DNA of 63,871 bases, from the NCBI GenBank assembly GCA_028688525.1, contig JAQTYA010000009.1:1-63871 (forward strand). The letters are read 5' to 3'. Below are positions 37,783-47,412 of this stretch, one piece after another. Made by a program: the position numbers and the translations under genes. The stretch is from Methylococcus sp. Its GTDB lineage: Bacteria; Pseudomonadota; Gammaproteobacteria; Methylococcales; Methylococcaceae. The notes under the pieces are model-generated. The model was not told the DNA's origin. It made no database searches and saw only the letters and a list, made by a program, of their open reading frames with translations. Positions within the stretch are counted from its first letter, which is position 1, and each line of letters begins with the position of its first letter.

Positions 37783-40059
37783 CTACGCCGGCACGGCGTT
37801 CCGGCGCATCGCCAGCGCTGCGTCGACCATGTTCGCCAGCGCCTGCTCGACTTCCGGCCATTGTCGGGTCTTCAAACCGCAGTCCGGATTGACCCATAAC
37901 CTCTCCGGCTCAACCGCCGCACTCGCCTTTTCCAACAAGCCCTGCATCTCCGAGGCTCCCGGAATCCGGGGCGAATGGATGTCGTAAACGCCGGGACCGA
38001 TGTCGTTGGGATACCCCGATGCGCGGAACGGGATCAAGAGGTCCATGGCGGAACGGCAGGTCTCGATGGTGATGACGTCGGCATCCAGCGCGGCGATGGC
38101 CGGCAGGATGTCGCCGAATTCCGAATAGCACATGTGGGTGTGGATCTGGGTATCGTCGGCGACGCCGCAGGAAGCGAGCCGGAACGCCTTGACCGCCCAG
38201 TCCAGATAATCGGCCCGGTCGGCGGCCTTGAGCGGGAGCCCCTCGCGGAAAGCCGGCTCGTCGATCTGAATGGCGGCCACCCCGGCGGCTTCCAGATCGG
38301 CGACCTCGTCGCGGATCGCCAGCGCGATCTGCAGGGCGGTCACCGCGCGCGGCTGGTCGTCCCGCACGAAGGACCATTGCAGCATCGTCACCGGCCCGGT
38401 CAGCATGCCTTTGACGGGCTTCTTCGTCAGGCCCTGGGCGTAGCCGATCCATTCCACCGTCATCGGCTGAGGTCTCGCCACGTCGCCGTAGATGATGGGC
38501 GGCTTGACGCAGCGCGAACCGTAGCTCTGCACCCAGCCGTGCCGGGTGAAGGCGTAACCGGACAGCTGCTCGCCGAAATATTCCACCATGTCGTTGCGCT
38601 CGGCTTCGCCGTGCACCAGCAGGTCCAGCCCCAGTGCCTCCTGTTTGCTCACTGCCTCGCGGATGGCCGCCCGCATCGCATCCCGGTAGGCCTCCTCGTT
38701 CAGTTCGCCGCTGCGGTGGGCCGCCCGCGCCTGGCGGATTGCCGGGGTCTGGGGGAAGGAGCCGATAGTGGTGGTCGGGAACGGCGGCAGCCGCAGCCGC
38801 TCGCGCTGTAAAGGGCCGCGTTCGGCGAACGGCGAGTAACGGCTGAAATCGGCATCGCTCAAACCTTCCAGCCGCTGCCTGACAGCTGGGTTATGCGTCA
38901 GAGGCGACTGGGCTCGAGCCTGCAGTATCCGCTCCTGCTCGGCAAGCTCGGCACCGATGGCCTCCCGCCCGAGCCGTAAGCCCTTGTCGATCGCCGCCAG
39001 TTCGTCCAGTTTCTGCACCGCGAAAGCCAGCCAGGATTTGAGCTCCGGATTCAAGCCGGTTTCCTGCCCCAGATCTTGCGGCACGTGCAGCAAAGAACAA
39101 CTGGGCGCGAGCCACAGCCTATCGCTCAAGGCCGAACGGACGTTTTCCGCCAGTTCCAGCGCAGCGCTAAGATCGGTACGCCAGATGTTGCGGCCATCGA
39201 TCAGTCCCAACGAAAGAATCTTGTCCGCGGGGAAATGCTCGAGCAAATCCGGCAGTTGCTCCGGCGCCCGCACCGCATCGACATGCAAGCCCGCCACGGC
39301 CGAGGATTTAAGCCACCCCGCATGTTCCGCCACCGAAGCGAAATACGTCGCCAGCAAGAGCTTGGGGCCGACCGCCGCCAGAGCGGCGTATGCCGGCGCG
39401 TAGGCTTCGATCCATTCGGAAGGCAGATCCAAGCCCAAAGCCGGCTCGTCCATCTGCACCCAGTGCACGCCTGAGGCATGCAAGCGCTGCAGTATCGCGG
39501 CATAGGCCGGCAGCAAGCGGGGCAGGAGTTCCAGGCGGCTGAAGCCGGCCTGCTTTTCCTTGCCCAGGTAGAGATAGGTCAAGGGTCCGATCAGCACCGG
39601 CTTGGGATTGAGCCGCAGAGCCTTAGCCTCCTCTACCTCGTCGAACAGCCATTCCGCGCCCGGACCGAATCCGGTTTCGAGATCGAACTCGGGGACGATG
39701 TAGTGGTAGTTGGTGTCGAACCACTTGGTCATTTCCATCGCCGGCTGTCCGGCATTGCCCCGCGCCAGCTGGAAATGCTGGTCCAGGCTCAGGGCGTCGG
39801 CCTGGAAACCGAAACGCCGGGGCGCAGCCCCCAGCAGTGCGGTCATGTTCAGCATCTGATCGTAATAGGCGAAGTCGCCCAGGGGCACCAGATCGATACC
39901 GGACTGGCTTTGGATCTTCCAGTGCCGCTCCCGCAGTTGCCGCCCGGTTTCGGCCAACTCAGCCAAGCCGGTCCGGCCGGCCCAATAGGCTTCGATGGCC
40001 TGTTTCAATTCGCGTCCGGCACCGATCCGGGGAAATCCCAGGGAATGTGTGACTGCCAT
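37783..40059 (-). CDS. metE: Cobalamin-independent methionine synthase
   Basis: Transfers a methyl group from methyl-tetrahydrofolate to homocysteine without B12. 758 aa, two barrels. Zinc ligands are in [10 protein letters not shown] (His, Cys), a Glu downstream, and [11 protein letters not shown] (Cys). The N-terminal start [17 protein letters not shown] is typical. Divergent from metR, its expected activator. Confidence 0.97.
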   Translation of the reverse strand: MAVTHSLGFPRIGAGRELKQAIEAYWAGRTGLAELAETGRQLRERHWKIQSQSGIDLVPLGDFAYYDQMLNMTALLGAAPRRFGFQADALSLDQHFQLARGNAGQPAMEMTKWFDTNYHYIVPEFDLETGFGPGAEWLFDEVEEAKALRLNPKPVLIGPLTYLYLGKEKQAGFSRLELLPRLLPAYAAILQRLHASGVHWVQMDEPALGLDLPSEWIEAYAPAYAALAAVGPKLLLATYFASVAEHAGWLKSSAVAGLHVDAVRAPEQLPDLLEHFPADKILSLGLIDGRNIWRTDLSAALELAENVRSALSDRLWLAPSCSLLHVPQDLGQETGLNPELKSWLAFAVQKLDELAAIDKGLRLGREAIGAELAEQERILQARAQSPLTHNPAVRQRLEGLSDADFSRYSPFAERGPLQRERLRLPPFPTTTIGSFPQTPAIRQARAAHRSGELNEEAYRDAMRAAIREAVSKQEALGLDLLVHGEAERNDMVEYFGEQLSGYAFTRHGWVQSYGSRCVKPPIIYGDVARPQPMTVEWIGYAQGLTKKPVKGMLTGPVTMLQWSFVRDDQPRAVTALQIALAIRDEVADLEAAGVAAIQIDEPAFREGLPLKAADRADYLDWAVKAFRLASCGVADDTQIHTHMCYSEFGDILPAIAALDADVITIETCRSAMDLLIPFRASGYPNDIGPGVYDIHSPRIPGASEMQGLLEKASAAVEPERLWVNPDCGLKTRQWPEVEQALANMVDAALAMRRNAVPA

Positions 40060-40159
40060 ATCTGCTTCCTCGTGCTCATCAATTTGAGGATTGGCATGAT
40101 CGGGACAGGACGATTATTATTCAAACTCAATATTTTCATAAACGTCATCAATTTCATTC

Positions 40160-41101
40160 ATGAAACCATCCCTGCTGGAACTTCGTCATCTGCAAACCCT
40201 GTTGGCGCTGGTGGAAACCGGCACGCTGTCGAAGGCGGCGGCTCGGGTTTTCCTCACCCAATCGGCGATTTCGCACCAGATCAAGCAGCTCGAAGAGCAC
40301 TACGGCGTCACGCTGTTCGAACGCAAGACCCAGCCCTTGCGGCTGTCGCCCGCGGGCCAGCGCCTGCATAGCCTAGCCGAGACGGTGATGAAGGCGGTGC
40401 GGGAAGCCGAGCGTGACATCGCCCGCATCGCCCAGGGCAACAGCGGCCAGCTGCGGATAGCGGTGGAGTGCCACACCTGCTTCGACTGGCTGATGCCGGC
40501 GATGGACCAGTTCCGGGAGCACTGGCCGGAAATCGAACTCGACCTAGTCTCGGGTTTTCACGTCGATCCGCTGGCCCTGCTGCGAGAGGACCGCGCCGAG
40601 CTGGTGGTGGTGTCCGAACCCCAGGCGCGCGAAGGCATCGCCTTCCACCCGCTGTTCAGGTTCGAGATCGTAGGGCTGGTGTCGCGCCAGCATCCGCTGG
40701 CCCCGAATGCCTTCCTGACACCGGAGGATTTCGCCGAGGAAACCCTGCTCAGCTATCCGGTGCCGGAGGACATGCTAGACATCGTCCGCAAGGTGCTCAA
40801 GCCTCGCGGCATCGAGCCCAAACGGCGCACCGCCGAACTCACCGTCGCCATCCTGCAGCTCGTCGCCAGCCGCCGCGGCATCGCCGCCCTGCCCAACTGG
40901 ACCGTGCAAAACTATCTCGAACGCGAATACGTGCTAGCCAAACCCATCGGCGAGACCGGCCTGTGGAGCGCCCTGTACGCCGCCACCACGGCAGCCATGA
41001 CGCAGTCCGCCTACATGGGGGACTTCCTGGACATCGTGCGTTCCAGCAGTTTCCGCAATCTGCGGGGACTCTTGCCGCTCTCCGCCGAAAACTCACCGTA
41101 A
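40160..41101 (+). CDS. metR: LysR-type activator MetR
   Basis: 313 aa. An N-terminal winged helix (about 8-65; GTLSKAAARVFLTQSAISHQ) is followed by an effector domain with the MetR-specific AVECHTCFDWLMPAMDQF. In enteric bacteria MetR uses homocysteine to activate metE. The 100-bp gap to metE should hold the shared operator, but I found no full TGAA-N5-TTCA site. Confidence 0.94.
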   Translation: MKPSLLELRHLQTLLALVETGTLSKAAARVFLTQSAISHQIKQLEEHYGVTLFERKTQPLRLSPAGQRLHSLAETVMKAVREAERDIARIAQGNSGQLRIAVECHTCFDWLMPAMDQFREHWPEIELDLVSGFHVDPLALLREDRAELVVVSEPQAREGIAFHPLFRFEIVGLVSRQHPLAPNAFLTPEDFAEETLLSYPVPEDMLDIVRKVLKPRGIEPKRRTAELTVAILQLVASRRGIAALPNWTVQNYLEREYVLAKPIGETGLWSALYAATTAAMTQSAYMGDFLDIVRSSSFRNLRGLLPLSAENSP

Positions 41102-41117
41102 ACACGATCGCGGTTGC

Positions 41118-41576
41118 ATGAACTCCGGCAAGAGGCTTACATTGACCGCAATGCCGATGCCCACGCCGCAACAAATCCGCCGCTCGCTCGCCTGCCGCCT
41201 CTGCGCGGCGATGAGCCTGTGCGTCTGGCTTTTGTCCTCGGCGGGCACGGTCTGCCTGATGGGGGGAATGCCCATGGCGGAGCAGGCGGCGGATCATTGC
41301 GCCGCGATGCCGGAGCACGGCGACTCCCACCCAGGGCCGGCGGACGGCTGCGGCAAACAGGCCGCCTGCTTCGGCTTGCAGGCGGTGGACGAAGACGGCA
41401 TCGCCGTTGACAAAGCCAGCCCCGATTTTCCGGCGAAGCTCCTGGCGGTCTGCCTGCTGGTTCTTGCCTGGACCTGGACGGCGGCCCTGCGGCTACCGCA
41501 AAGCCACTACCTGCGGCGGCCTCCCCCGCCTCCCAAAGTTCCCCTCGCTTTCCGCTTCTGCATCCTGCTGAACTAG
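41118..41576 (+). CDS. Small exported Met/His/Cys-rich protein ahead of cusCBA
   Basis: 152 aa. A hydrophobic segment (about 27-50) could be a signal or anchor, followed by MGGMPMAEQAADHCAAMPEH and further Cys and His, then a second helix (about 107-122) and a Pro-rich tail. Methionine/histidine clusters of this kind bind copper or silver. The start is uncertain (an in-frame ATG lies near residues 12-14). 105 bp before the efflux operon; probably part of it. Confidence 0.6.
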   Translation: MNSGKRLTLTAMPMPTPQQIRRSLACRLCAAMSLCVWLLSSAGTVCLMGGMPMAEQAADHCAAMPEHGDSHPGPADGCGKQAACFGLQAVDEDGIAVDKASPDFPAKLLAVCLLVLAWTWTAALRLPQSHYLRRPPPPPKVPLAFRFCILLN

Positions 41577-41681
41577 CACTGCTTTTCCATCGCTGACCGC
41601 AACGCGATTCGCCTGCCGTGTTCCCTACCGGACCGGAAGGAAATCGCCGGTTTCTATTGCGTCCGGAAAAGGAGCACTCCC

Positions 41682-42962
41682 ATGTTTTCGCTACACCCCT
41701 CTTATCGGCGATCAGGCGCCGTACTGCCTCTGATCGCCTGCCTGACCGTACCGGCCCAAGCTGATTCGCTCTCCCTGGAACAGGCACTGGCGCAGTCCCT
41801 AGCGGGCAATCCGGGACTGGCAGAAATCAAAGCGCGGGCCGACGCGCTGGCCGCCGTGCCGCCGCAGTCCGGCAGCCTACCCGATCCCTTCCTCAGCTTC
41901 GGCGCGCTGAACGTCCCGACCACCAATTTCAGCCTGAACCAGGACCAGATGACCATGATGGAGGTTGCGGTGAATCAGCAGCTTCCCTTTCCGGGCAAGC
42001 TCGGCCTGGCGGAACAGGCCGCGCAGCACGAAGCTGTCGGCGCGGCGAAAAACGCCGACGAAGCGCGGCTGCGGCTGGCGCGTGACGTCCGCCTGAGCTG
42101 GTGGGCGCTGTTCTATTACGACCGCACCCTCGACATCCTCGCCGAGAGCCGGGACTGGCTGGAGAAGCTGTCGGACATCGCGGACCGGCGCTACCGTGTC
42201 GGCCAAACGGAGCAGCAGGAAACCCTGCTGGCCAAGCTGGAAATCACCAAGCTGCGCGACAAGGCCTTAGAGCTGGTCAATCTGCGCCATAACGAAGCGG
42301 CGCGCCTGAACATCTTGCTCGACCGCTCCAGCGACAGAGCCCTGGCGTTGCCGAACGAAGCCGCTTTCGCGTTCCCCGAGCCTGCGCCCGAACCGGAACT
42401 GCTCGATCAGGCCCAGGCTCAGCGTCCGCTGCTGGCCCAGAAGCAAGCCGCCATCGACGCCGCGCAAAACCGCCTCGAGCTAGCGAAGAAGGAATTCCTA
42501 CCCGACTTCAACCTGGGCTTCGGCTACGCCTTCCGGCAGAACGCGCCAAATGGGGAACAGCGCAGCGACTTCGCCAACTTCAGGCTCAGCGTCAACTTGC
42601 CGCTTTACGCCGCGACCAAGCAGTCGAAGCAGGTCGACCAGCGCCAGAGCGAACTGATGCAGGAGCGCTATGCGTTGCACGACGCCGAGCGCAGTGTGCA
42701 GGCCGACGTCACCACGGCGCTGGCCGCCTACCACCACGCCCGCGAGCGGTTCAAGCTGTTCGAAAACGAACTGATTCCGCAGGCGCGCGGCACACTGGAC
42801 TCCCTGACTGCAAGCTATCGCGTGGGCAAGATCGCATTCGCCGACGTGTTGCGTTCCCAAGTCGCGATCTTCGACTATCAAGTCCAGTACTGGAGCGCCT
42901 TGACCGCTTCCCAACAGGCCCTGGCCCGTCTCGCTGCCGCCCTCGGCAAGGAGGCCTTATGA
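41682..42962 (+). CDS. cusC: CusC/CzcC-type outer-membrane efflux protein
   Basis: 426-aa TolC-family channel with a signal peptide (ending AQADSL) and the two repeated helical/strand halves (LSLEQALAQSLAGNPGL...; DAERSVQADVTTALAAY). It overlaps the next gene by four bases. Metal-efflux members extrude Cu/Ag or Zn/Co/Cd; the downstream permease suggests Cu/Ag. Confidence 0.88.
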   Translation: MFSLHPSYRRSGAVLPLIACLTVPAQADSLSLEQALAQSLAGNPGLAEIKARADALAAVPPQSGSLPDPFLSFGALNVPTTNFSLNQDQMTMMEVAVNQQLPFPGKLGLAEQAAQHEAVGAAKNADEARLRLARDVRLSWWALFYYDRTLDILAESRDWLEKLSDIADRRYRVGQTEQQETLLAKLEITKLRDKALELVNLRHNEAARLNILLDRSSDRALALPNEAAFAFPEPAPEPELLDQAQAQRPLLAQKQAAIDAAQNRLELAKKEFLPDFNLGFGYAFRQNAPNGEQRSDFANFRLSVNLPLYAATKQSKQVDQRQSELMQERYALHDAERSVQADVTTALAAYHHARERFKLFENELIPQARGTLDSLTASYRVGKIAFADVLRSQVAIFDYQVQYWSALTASQQALARLAAALGKEAL

Positions 42963-44227
42963 ATCGCATCGCCACCCTACTTGCCGTCGCTCTAGCGATG
43001 ACGGGCACCGGCCTGGCCGGCTACTGGATGGGCCGGCGCGCAACGCCGCCTCAGCCTACACCCAGCATCGCGGCACCCAGGCAACCCTTGTTCTACCGGA
43101 ATCCGATGAATCCACAGGTCACCTCCCCGATTCCGGCCAAGGACGAAATGGGCATGGACTATGTGTCGGTCTTCTCCGACGAAGCGCTCTCATCCGCAAC
43201 CGCCGCTAGCGGTACCGTCAGCCTCGGCCCCGAGAAAGTCCAAAGGCTAGGTGTGCGTTCCGAACCGGTCCGGCGCCGGACGCTGGTCCACGTCATCCGG
43301 GCGCTGGGAGCGGTGGAAATCGACGAGCGCCGGATCCACGCGGTCGCACCGCGTTTCGAAGGCTGGATCGAACGGCTGGACGTCAGCACCAGCGGGCAAG
43401 CCGTAAGACAGGGACAGGTGCTGCTCGAAGCCTATAGCCCGGAACTGGTTTCCGCTCAGGAAGAGTACCGGATTGCCGGGGCGAACCCATCGTTGCGGGA
43501 AAGCGCGCTCCAGCGCCTGCGCAACTGGAGCGTGCCGGAACCCTGGCTCCGCCGTTTCGAAGCCAGCGGCGAAATCCAACGCCGGGTGCCGTTCACCTCA
43601 CCGGCGAACGGCATTGTGCTGGACAAGAACGCGCTGCAAGGCATGCGCTTCATGCCCGGAGACGCTTTGTTCCGCATCGCCGATCTGTCTACAGTGTGGG
43701 TGATCGCCTCGATCTTCGAGCAGGATCTCGCCCAGGTCCGGATCGGACAGACCGCCCGCATCGGCTTCAACGCCTACCCGGAACGGCGCTTCGAGGGCCG
43801 GGTGAGCTACATCTACCCCACCGTGACAGACGCCGTGCGAACGGCGCGGGTACGCATCGAGCTGACCAATCCGAAGCAGCTGCTGAAACCTGCGATGTAC
43901 GGTGACGTCGAACTGCAGGCGAACAGCGGCGGCGAACCGGTACTCGCCGTTCCCGATTCCGCCGTCCTGGACCGCGGCACCCGGCAATGGGTTCTGGTCC
44001 GCCTCGGCGCGGGAACCTGCCTACCGCGCCCGGTCACAACCGGCCAACGGGCGGAAGGCTATACGGAAATCCGGGATGGACTGGCGGAAGGCGAAGAGGT
44101 AGTAACGCACGCGAATTTCCTGATCGATTCGGAAAGCAATCTGCGGGCGGCAATCGGCGGCTTTTCCTCCGGCCAGGCCTCCCCTGCTCCGGCAGCCCCG
44201 GATCATTCGATGCACGGAGGCCATTGA
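42959..44227 (+). CDS. cusB: CusB-type periplasmic adaptor with metal-binding segment
   Basis: 422 aa. An N-terminal anchor (about 5-24) is followed by the heavy-metal-binding segment LFYRNPMNPQVTSPIPAKDE and MGMDYV (about 44-69), as in CusB/SilB. Then come the barrel-sandwich, hairpin and beta-barrel domains, and a Met/His tail ending HSMHGGH. GGAGG precedes the ATG at 42959, which overlaps cusC. Confidence 0.9.
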   Translation: MNRIATLLAVALAMTGTGLAGYWMGRRATPPQPTPSIAAPRQPLFYRNPMNPQVTSPIPAKDEMGMDYVSVFSDEALSSATAASGTVSLGPEKVQRLGVRSEPVRRRTLVHVIRALGAVEIDERRIHAVAPRFEGWIERLDVSTSGQAVRQGQVLLEAYSPELVSAQEEYRIAGANPSLRESALQRLRNWSVPEPWLRRFEASGEIQRRVPFTSPANGIVLDKNALQGMRFMPGDALFRIADLSTVWVIASIFEQDLAQVRIGQTARIGFNAYPERRFEGRVSYIYPTVTDAVRTARVRIELTNPKQLLKPAMYGDVELQANSGGEPVLAVPDSAVLDRGTRQWVLVRLGAGTCLPRPVTTGQRAEGYTEIRDGLAEGEEVVTHANFLIDSESNLRAAIGGFSSGQASPAPAAPDHSMHGGH

Positions 44228-44228
44228 G

Positions 44229-47200
44229 ATGCTCACGCATATCATCGACTGGTCGCTGCGCAATGTGTTTCTGGTGCTGCTGGCGACCCTGGCCGTCGTC
44301 GCTGCGGGCGTCTATGCGGTCGTGCACACACCCCTGGACGCGCTGCCGGATTTGTCCGACGCCCAGGTCATTGTCTACACCGAATACCCCGGCCAGGCGC
44401 CGCAAGTGGTCGAGGACCAAGTCACCTATCCGCTGACCACCTCGATGCTGAACGTGCCCCGGTCCAAGGTCGTGCGGGGCTTCTCGTTCTTCGGGGCGTC
44501 TTACGTCTATGTCATTTTCGACGACGGCGCCGACATCTACTGGGCGCGTTCGCGGGTGCTGGAATACCTCAACGCCGCCGCCGGGAGGCTGCCGAAGAAT
44601 GTCACACCGCGCATCGGGCCGGACGCAACCGGGGTCGGCTGGGTCTACCAATACGCCGTCACCAGCGCCCGCCACACCCTGGCCGAGCTGCGGACGCTGC
44701 AGGACTGGTTCCTGCGCTACCAGCTCAGCAAGGCGCAAGGCGTGGCCGAGGTCGCCAGCATCGGCGGCTTCGTGCAGCAATACCAAGTGACCGTCGACCC
44801 GCACAAGCTGCAGGCCTATGGCGTACCTTTGAAAAAAGTCATCAAGGTGATCCGCGCCAGCAATACCGACGTGGGCGGACGCGTGGTGGAGCTGGCGGAA
44901 ACCGAATACATGGTGCGCGGACGCGGCTACCTGCACGGCATTCCCGACCTGGAACAGCTGGTGGTGAAGGCGGCGGGAGGCATCCCGGTGCTGATCCGTG
45001 ACGTGGCGCGGGTGGAACTGGTGCCGGACGAGCGCCGCGGCATCGCCGAGCTGAACGGCGAAGGCGAGGTGGTTTCCGGCATCGCCCTGGCCCGCTATGG
45101 CCAAAACGCGCTGGACGTGATCGGCAGCGTCAAGGCCAGGCTGCTCGAAATCGCACCCGGCCTGCCCGAAGGCGTCGACATCGTCCCGGTGTACGACCGC
45201 TCGGAACTGATCCTGCGCGCCATCGCCACCTTGCGCGAGACCCTGCTGGAGGAAAGCGCGGTAGTTGCCGCGGTGTGTGCGCTGTTCCTGTTCCATCTGC
45301 GTAGCGCCCTGGTCGCCATCCTGATGCTGCCGGTCGGCATCCTGATCGCCTTCATCGTGATGCGAGCGATGGATCTGAACTCCAATCTGATGAGCCTGGG
45401 CGGCATCGCCATCGCGATCGGCGCCATGGTGGACGCCGCCATCGTGATGATCGAGAACGCCCACAAGCATTTGGAACGCAATCCAAACCTGCCGCGGACC
45501 GATCTCATCCGTGCAGCCTGCCGGGAAGTGGGGCCTGCGCTGTTCTTCAGCCTGCTCATCATCACCGTGTCCTTCCTGCCGGTATTCGCCTTGGAGGCCC
45601 AGGAAGGCCGGCTGTTTCACCCGCTGGCCTATACCAAGACCTTCGCCATGGCCGGCGCCGCGCTGCTGTCGGTCACGGTGGTGCCGGTCATGATGCTGCT
45701 GTTCGTGCGCGGCCACATCCTGCCGGAGGCCCGCAACCCGGTGAACCGGCTGCTCATCGGCCTGTACCGGCCCGTGATCCGGTGCGTGCTACGCCACAAG
45801 GCCCTGACCCTGGCCAGCGCCTTCGCCATTCTGGCGGCGACGCTCTATCCCGCCTCACGCCTCGGCAGCGAATTCATGCCCACGCTGAACGAAGGCACCC
45901 TGCTGTTCATGCCGACCACCCTGCCCGGCATCTCCATCACCCAGGCGGCGGAGCTGCTACAGACCCAGGACCGCATCCTCAAAAGCTTTCCGGAAGTGGC
46001 CTCGGTGTTCGGCAAGGCCGGCCGCGCCCAGACCGCGACCGACCCGGCGCCGCTGGAAATGGCCGAGACTATCGTCAATCTGAAGCCTCAGGATCAGTGG
46101 CGGCCGGGCATGACCCTCGACAAGCTCGTCGCCGAGATGGACCAGGCGTTGCAGATTCCCGGCGTGACCAATGCCTGGACCATGCCGATCAAAAACCGGA
46201 TCGACATGCTCTCCACCGGCATCCGCACGCCCATCGGCGTCAAGGTGTTCGGCAGCGACCTGGAAACCCTGGACCGCATAGCCCGCCATATCGAGCAGAC
46301 CATCAAGACCGTGCCGGGCACAACCAGCGTGTATGCCGAGCGCGTGACCGGCGGCCATTACCTGAACATCGAGCCCGATTACACCGCTCTGGCGCGCTAC
46401 GGCCTGACCGTAGGCGACTTGCAGGAGGTTATCGGCGCCGCCCTGGGCGGCGACACGATCACCACCACGGTGGAGGGGCGCGAACGCTTCGGGGTGATCG
46501 TGCGCTATCCGCGCGAGCTGCGGGACGATCCTTTAAGCATCGGCAGCCATGTCCTGATTCCCACCGACTCGAAGAGCAGCGGAGCTGAATCCGGTACCAA
46601 CATTCCCCTGGGTCAGCTCGCGCGCATTTCCCTGACGCAAGGCGCCCCCGGCATCCGCACCGAGAATGCCTTGCTGTCGGCTTACGTGTTCGTCGATCTG
46701 CGCGGGCGCGACATCGGCGGCTATGTCGACGAGGCCCGGCGCGCAGTCCAGGCGGCGGTGAAACTTCCGCCCGGCTACTTCATCAGCTGGAGCGGGCAGT
46801 TCGAATACCTTCAACGGGCCGAACAGCGGCTGATGCTGGTGGTACCACTCACGCTCGCCGTCATTTTCGTCCTGCTCTACCTGAATTTCGGACGGCTGAC
46901 AGAAACCCTGATCGTGATGGCTTCGGTCCCCTTCGCCCTGGTCGGCGGGGTCTGGCTGCTGTGGCTGCTGGACTACAACCTGAGCGTCGCGGCGGGCATC
47001 GGCTTCATCGCCCTGGCCGGAGTCGCCGCGGAAACCGGGGTCATCATGCTGATCTACCTCGACAATGCCTGGGAACAAAAGCGAGAGGCAGCGCTGAGAC
47101 TAGGCCGCAAAGTGACGGCGGACGACCTCTACCGGGCGGTCATGGCCGGCGCGGTCGAACGGGTGCGGCCGAAGATGATGACCGTGACGGCGATCATGGC

Positions 47201-47369
47201 GGGTCTGTTGCCCATCCTATGGAGCACCGGGACCGGCTCCGAAGTCATGCGCCGCATCGCCGCGCCCATGGTCGGCGGGATGGTCTCTTCCTCGGTGCTG
47301 ACCCTGCTGGTCATTCCGGCGATTTATGCCTGGGTTAAGGGCTATTCGACCCGGGCACAAAGCGGCTAA
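44229..47369 (+). CDS. cusA: CusA-type RND copper/silver efflux permease
   Basis: 1046-aa heavy-metal RND pump with 12 helices. The CusA-like methionine motifs are present: LFMPTTLPGIS and KNRIDMLSTGIRTPIG. The proton-relay helix has GGIAIAIGAMVDAAIVMIEN. These favour monovalent copper/silver over the CzcA divalent group. Two bases after cusB. A bidirectional hairpin follows. Confidence 0.93.
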   Translation: MLTHIIDWSLRNVFLVLLATLAVVAAGVYAVVHTPLDALPDLSDAQVIVYTEYPGQAPQVVEDQVTYPLTTSMLNVPRSKVVRGFSFFGASYVYVIFDDGADIYWARSRVLEYLNAAAGRLPKNVTPRIGPDATGVGWVYQYAVTSARHTLAELRTLQDWFLRYQLSKAQGVAEVASIGGFVQQYQVTVDPHKLQAYGVPLKKVIKVIRASNTDVGGRVVELAETEYMVRGRGYLHGIPDLEQLVVKAAGGIPVLIRDVARVELVPDERRGIAELNGEGEVVSGIALARYGQNALDVIGSVKARLLEIAPGLPEGVDIVPVYDRSELILRAIATLRETLLEESAVVAAVCALFLFHLRSALVAILMLPVGILIAFIVMRAMDLNSNLMSLGGIAIAIGAMVDAAIVMIENAHKHLERNPNLPRTDLIRAACREVGPALFFSLLIITVSFLPVFALEAQEGRLFHPLAYTKTFAMAGAALLSVTVVPVMMLLFVRGHILPEARNPVNRLLIGLYRPVIRCVLRHKALTLASAFAILAATLYPASRLGSEFMPTLNEGTLLFMPTTLPGISITQAAELLQTQDRILKSFPEVASVFGKAGRAQTATDPAPLEMAETIVNLKPQDQWRPGMTLDKLVAEMDQALQIPGVTNAWTMPIKNRIDMLSTGIRTPIGVKVFGSDLETLDRIARHIEQTIKTVPGTTSVYAERVTGGHYLNIEPDYTALARYGLTVGDLQEVIGAALGGDTITTTVEGRERFGVIVRYPRELRDDPLSIGSHVLIPTDSKSSGAESGTNIPLGQLARISLTQGAPGIRTENALLSAYVFVDLRGRDIGGYVDEARRAVQAAVKLPPGYFISWSGQFEYLQRAEQRLMLVVPLTLAVIFVLLYLNFGRLTETLIVMASVPFALVGGVWLLWLLDYNLSVAAGIGFIALAGVAAETGVIMLIYLDNAWEQKREAALRLGRKVTADDLYRAVMAGAVERVRPKMMTVTAIMAGLLPILWSTGTGSEVMRRIAAPMVGGMVSSSVLTLLVIPAIYAWVKGYSTRAQSG

Positions 47370-47378
47370 ACGCCGGAC

Positions 47379-47411
47379 GGACCGTCCCGCCGCTAAAATA
47401 CGGGACGGTCC
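47379..47411. terminator. Bidirectional terminator between cusA and the multicopper oxidase
   Basis: Perfect 11-bp stem GGACCGTCCCG / CGGGACGGTCC with an AT-rich 11-nt loop, directly between the two convergent genes. Confidence 0.85.
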
Positions 47412-47412
47412 T

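Noticed and set aside
40060..40159. MetR operator TGAA-N5-TTCA between metE and metR
   Set aside because: Only half-matches on either strand; not strong enough to list.
44034..45716. 560-codon reverse-strand open frame across cusB/cusA
   Set aside because: Shadow of two well-supported genes; Gln/His/Asp-rich product without any domain.
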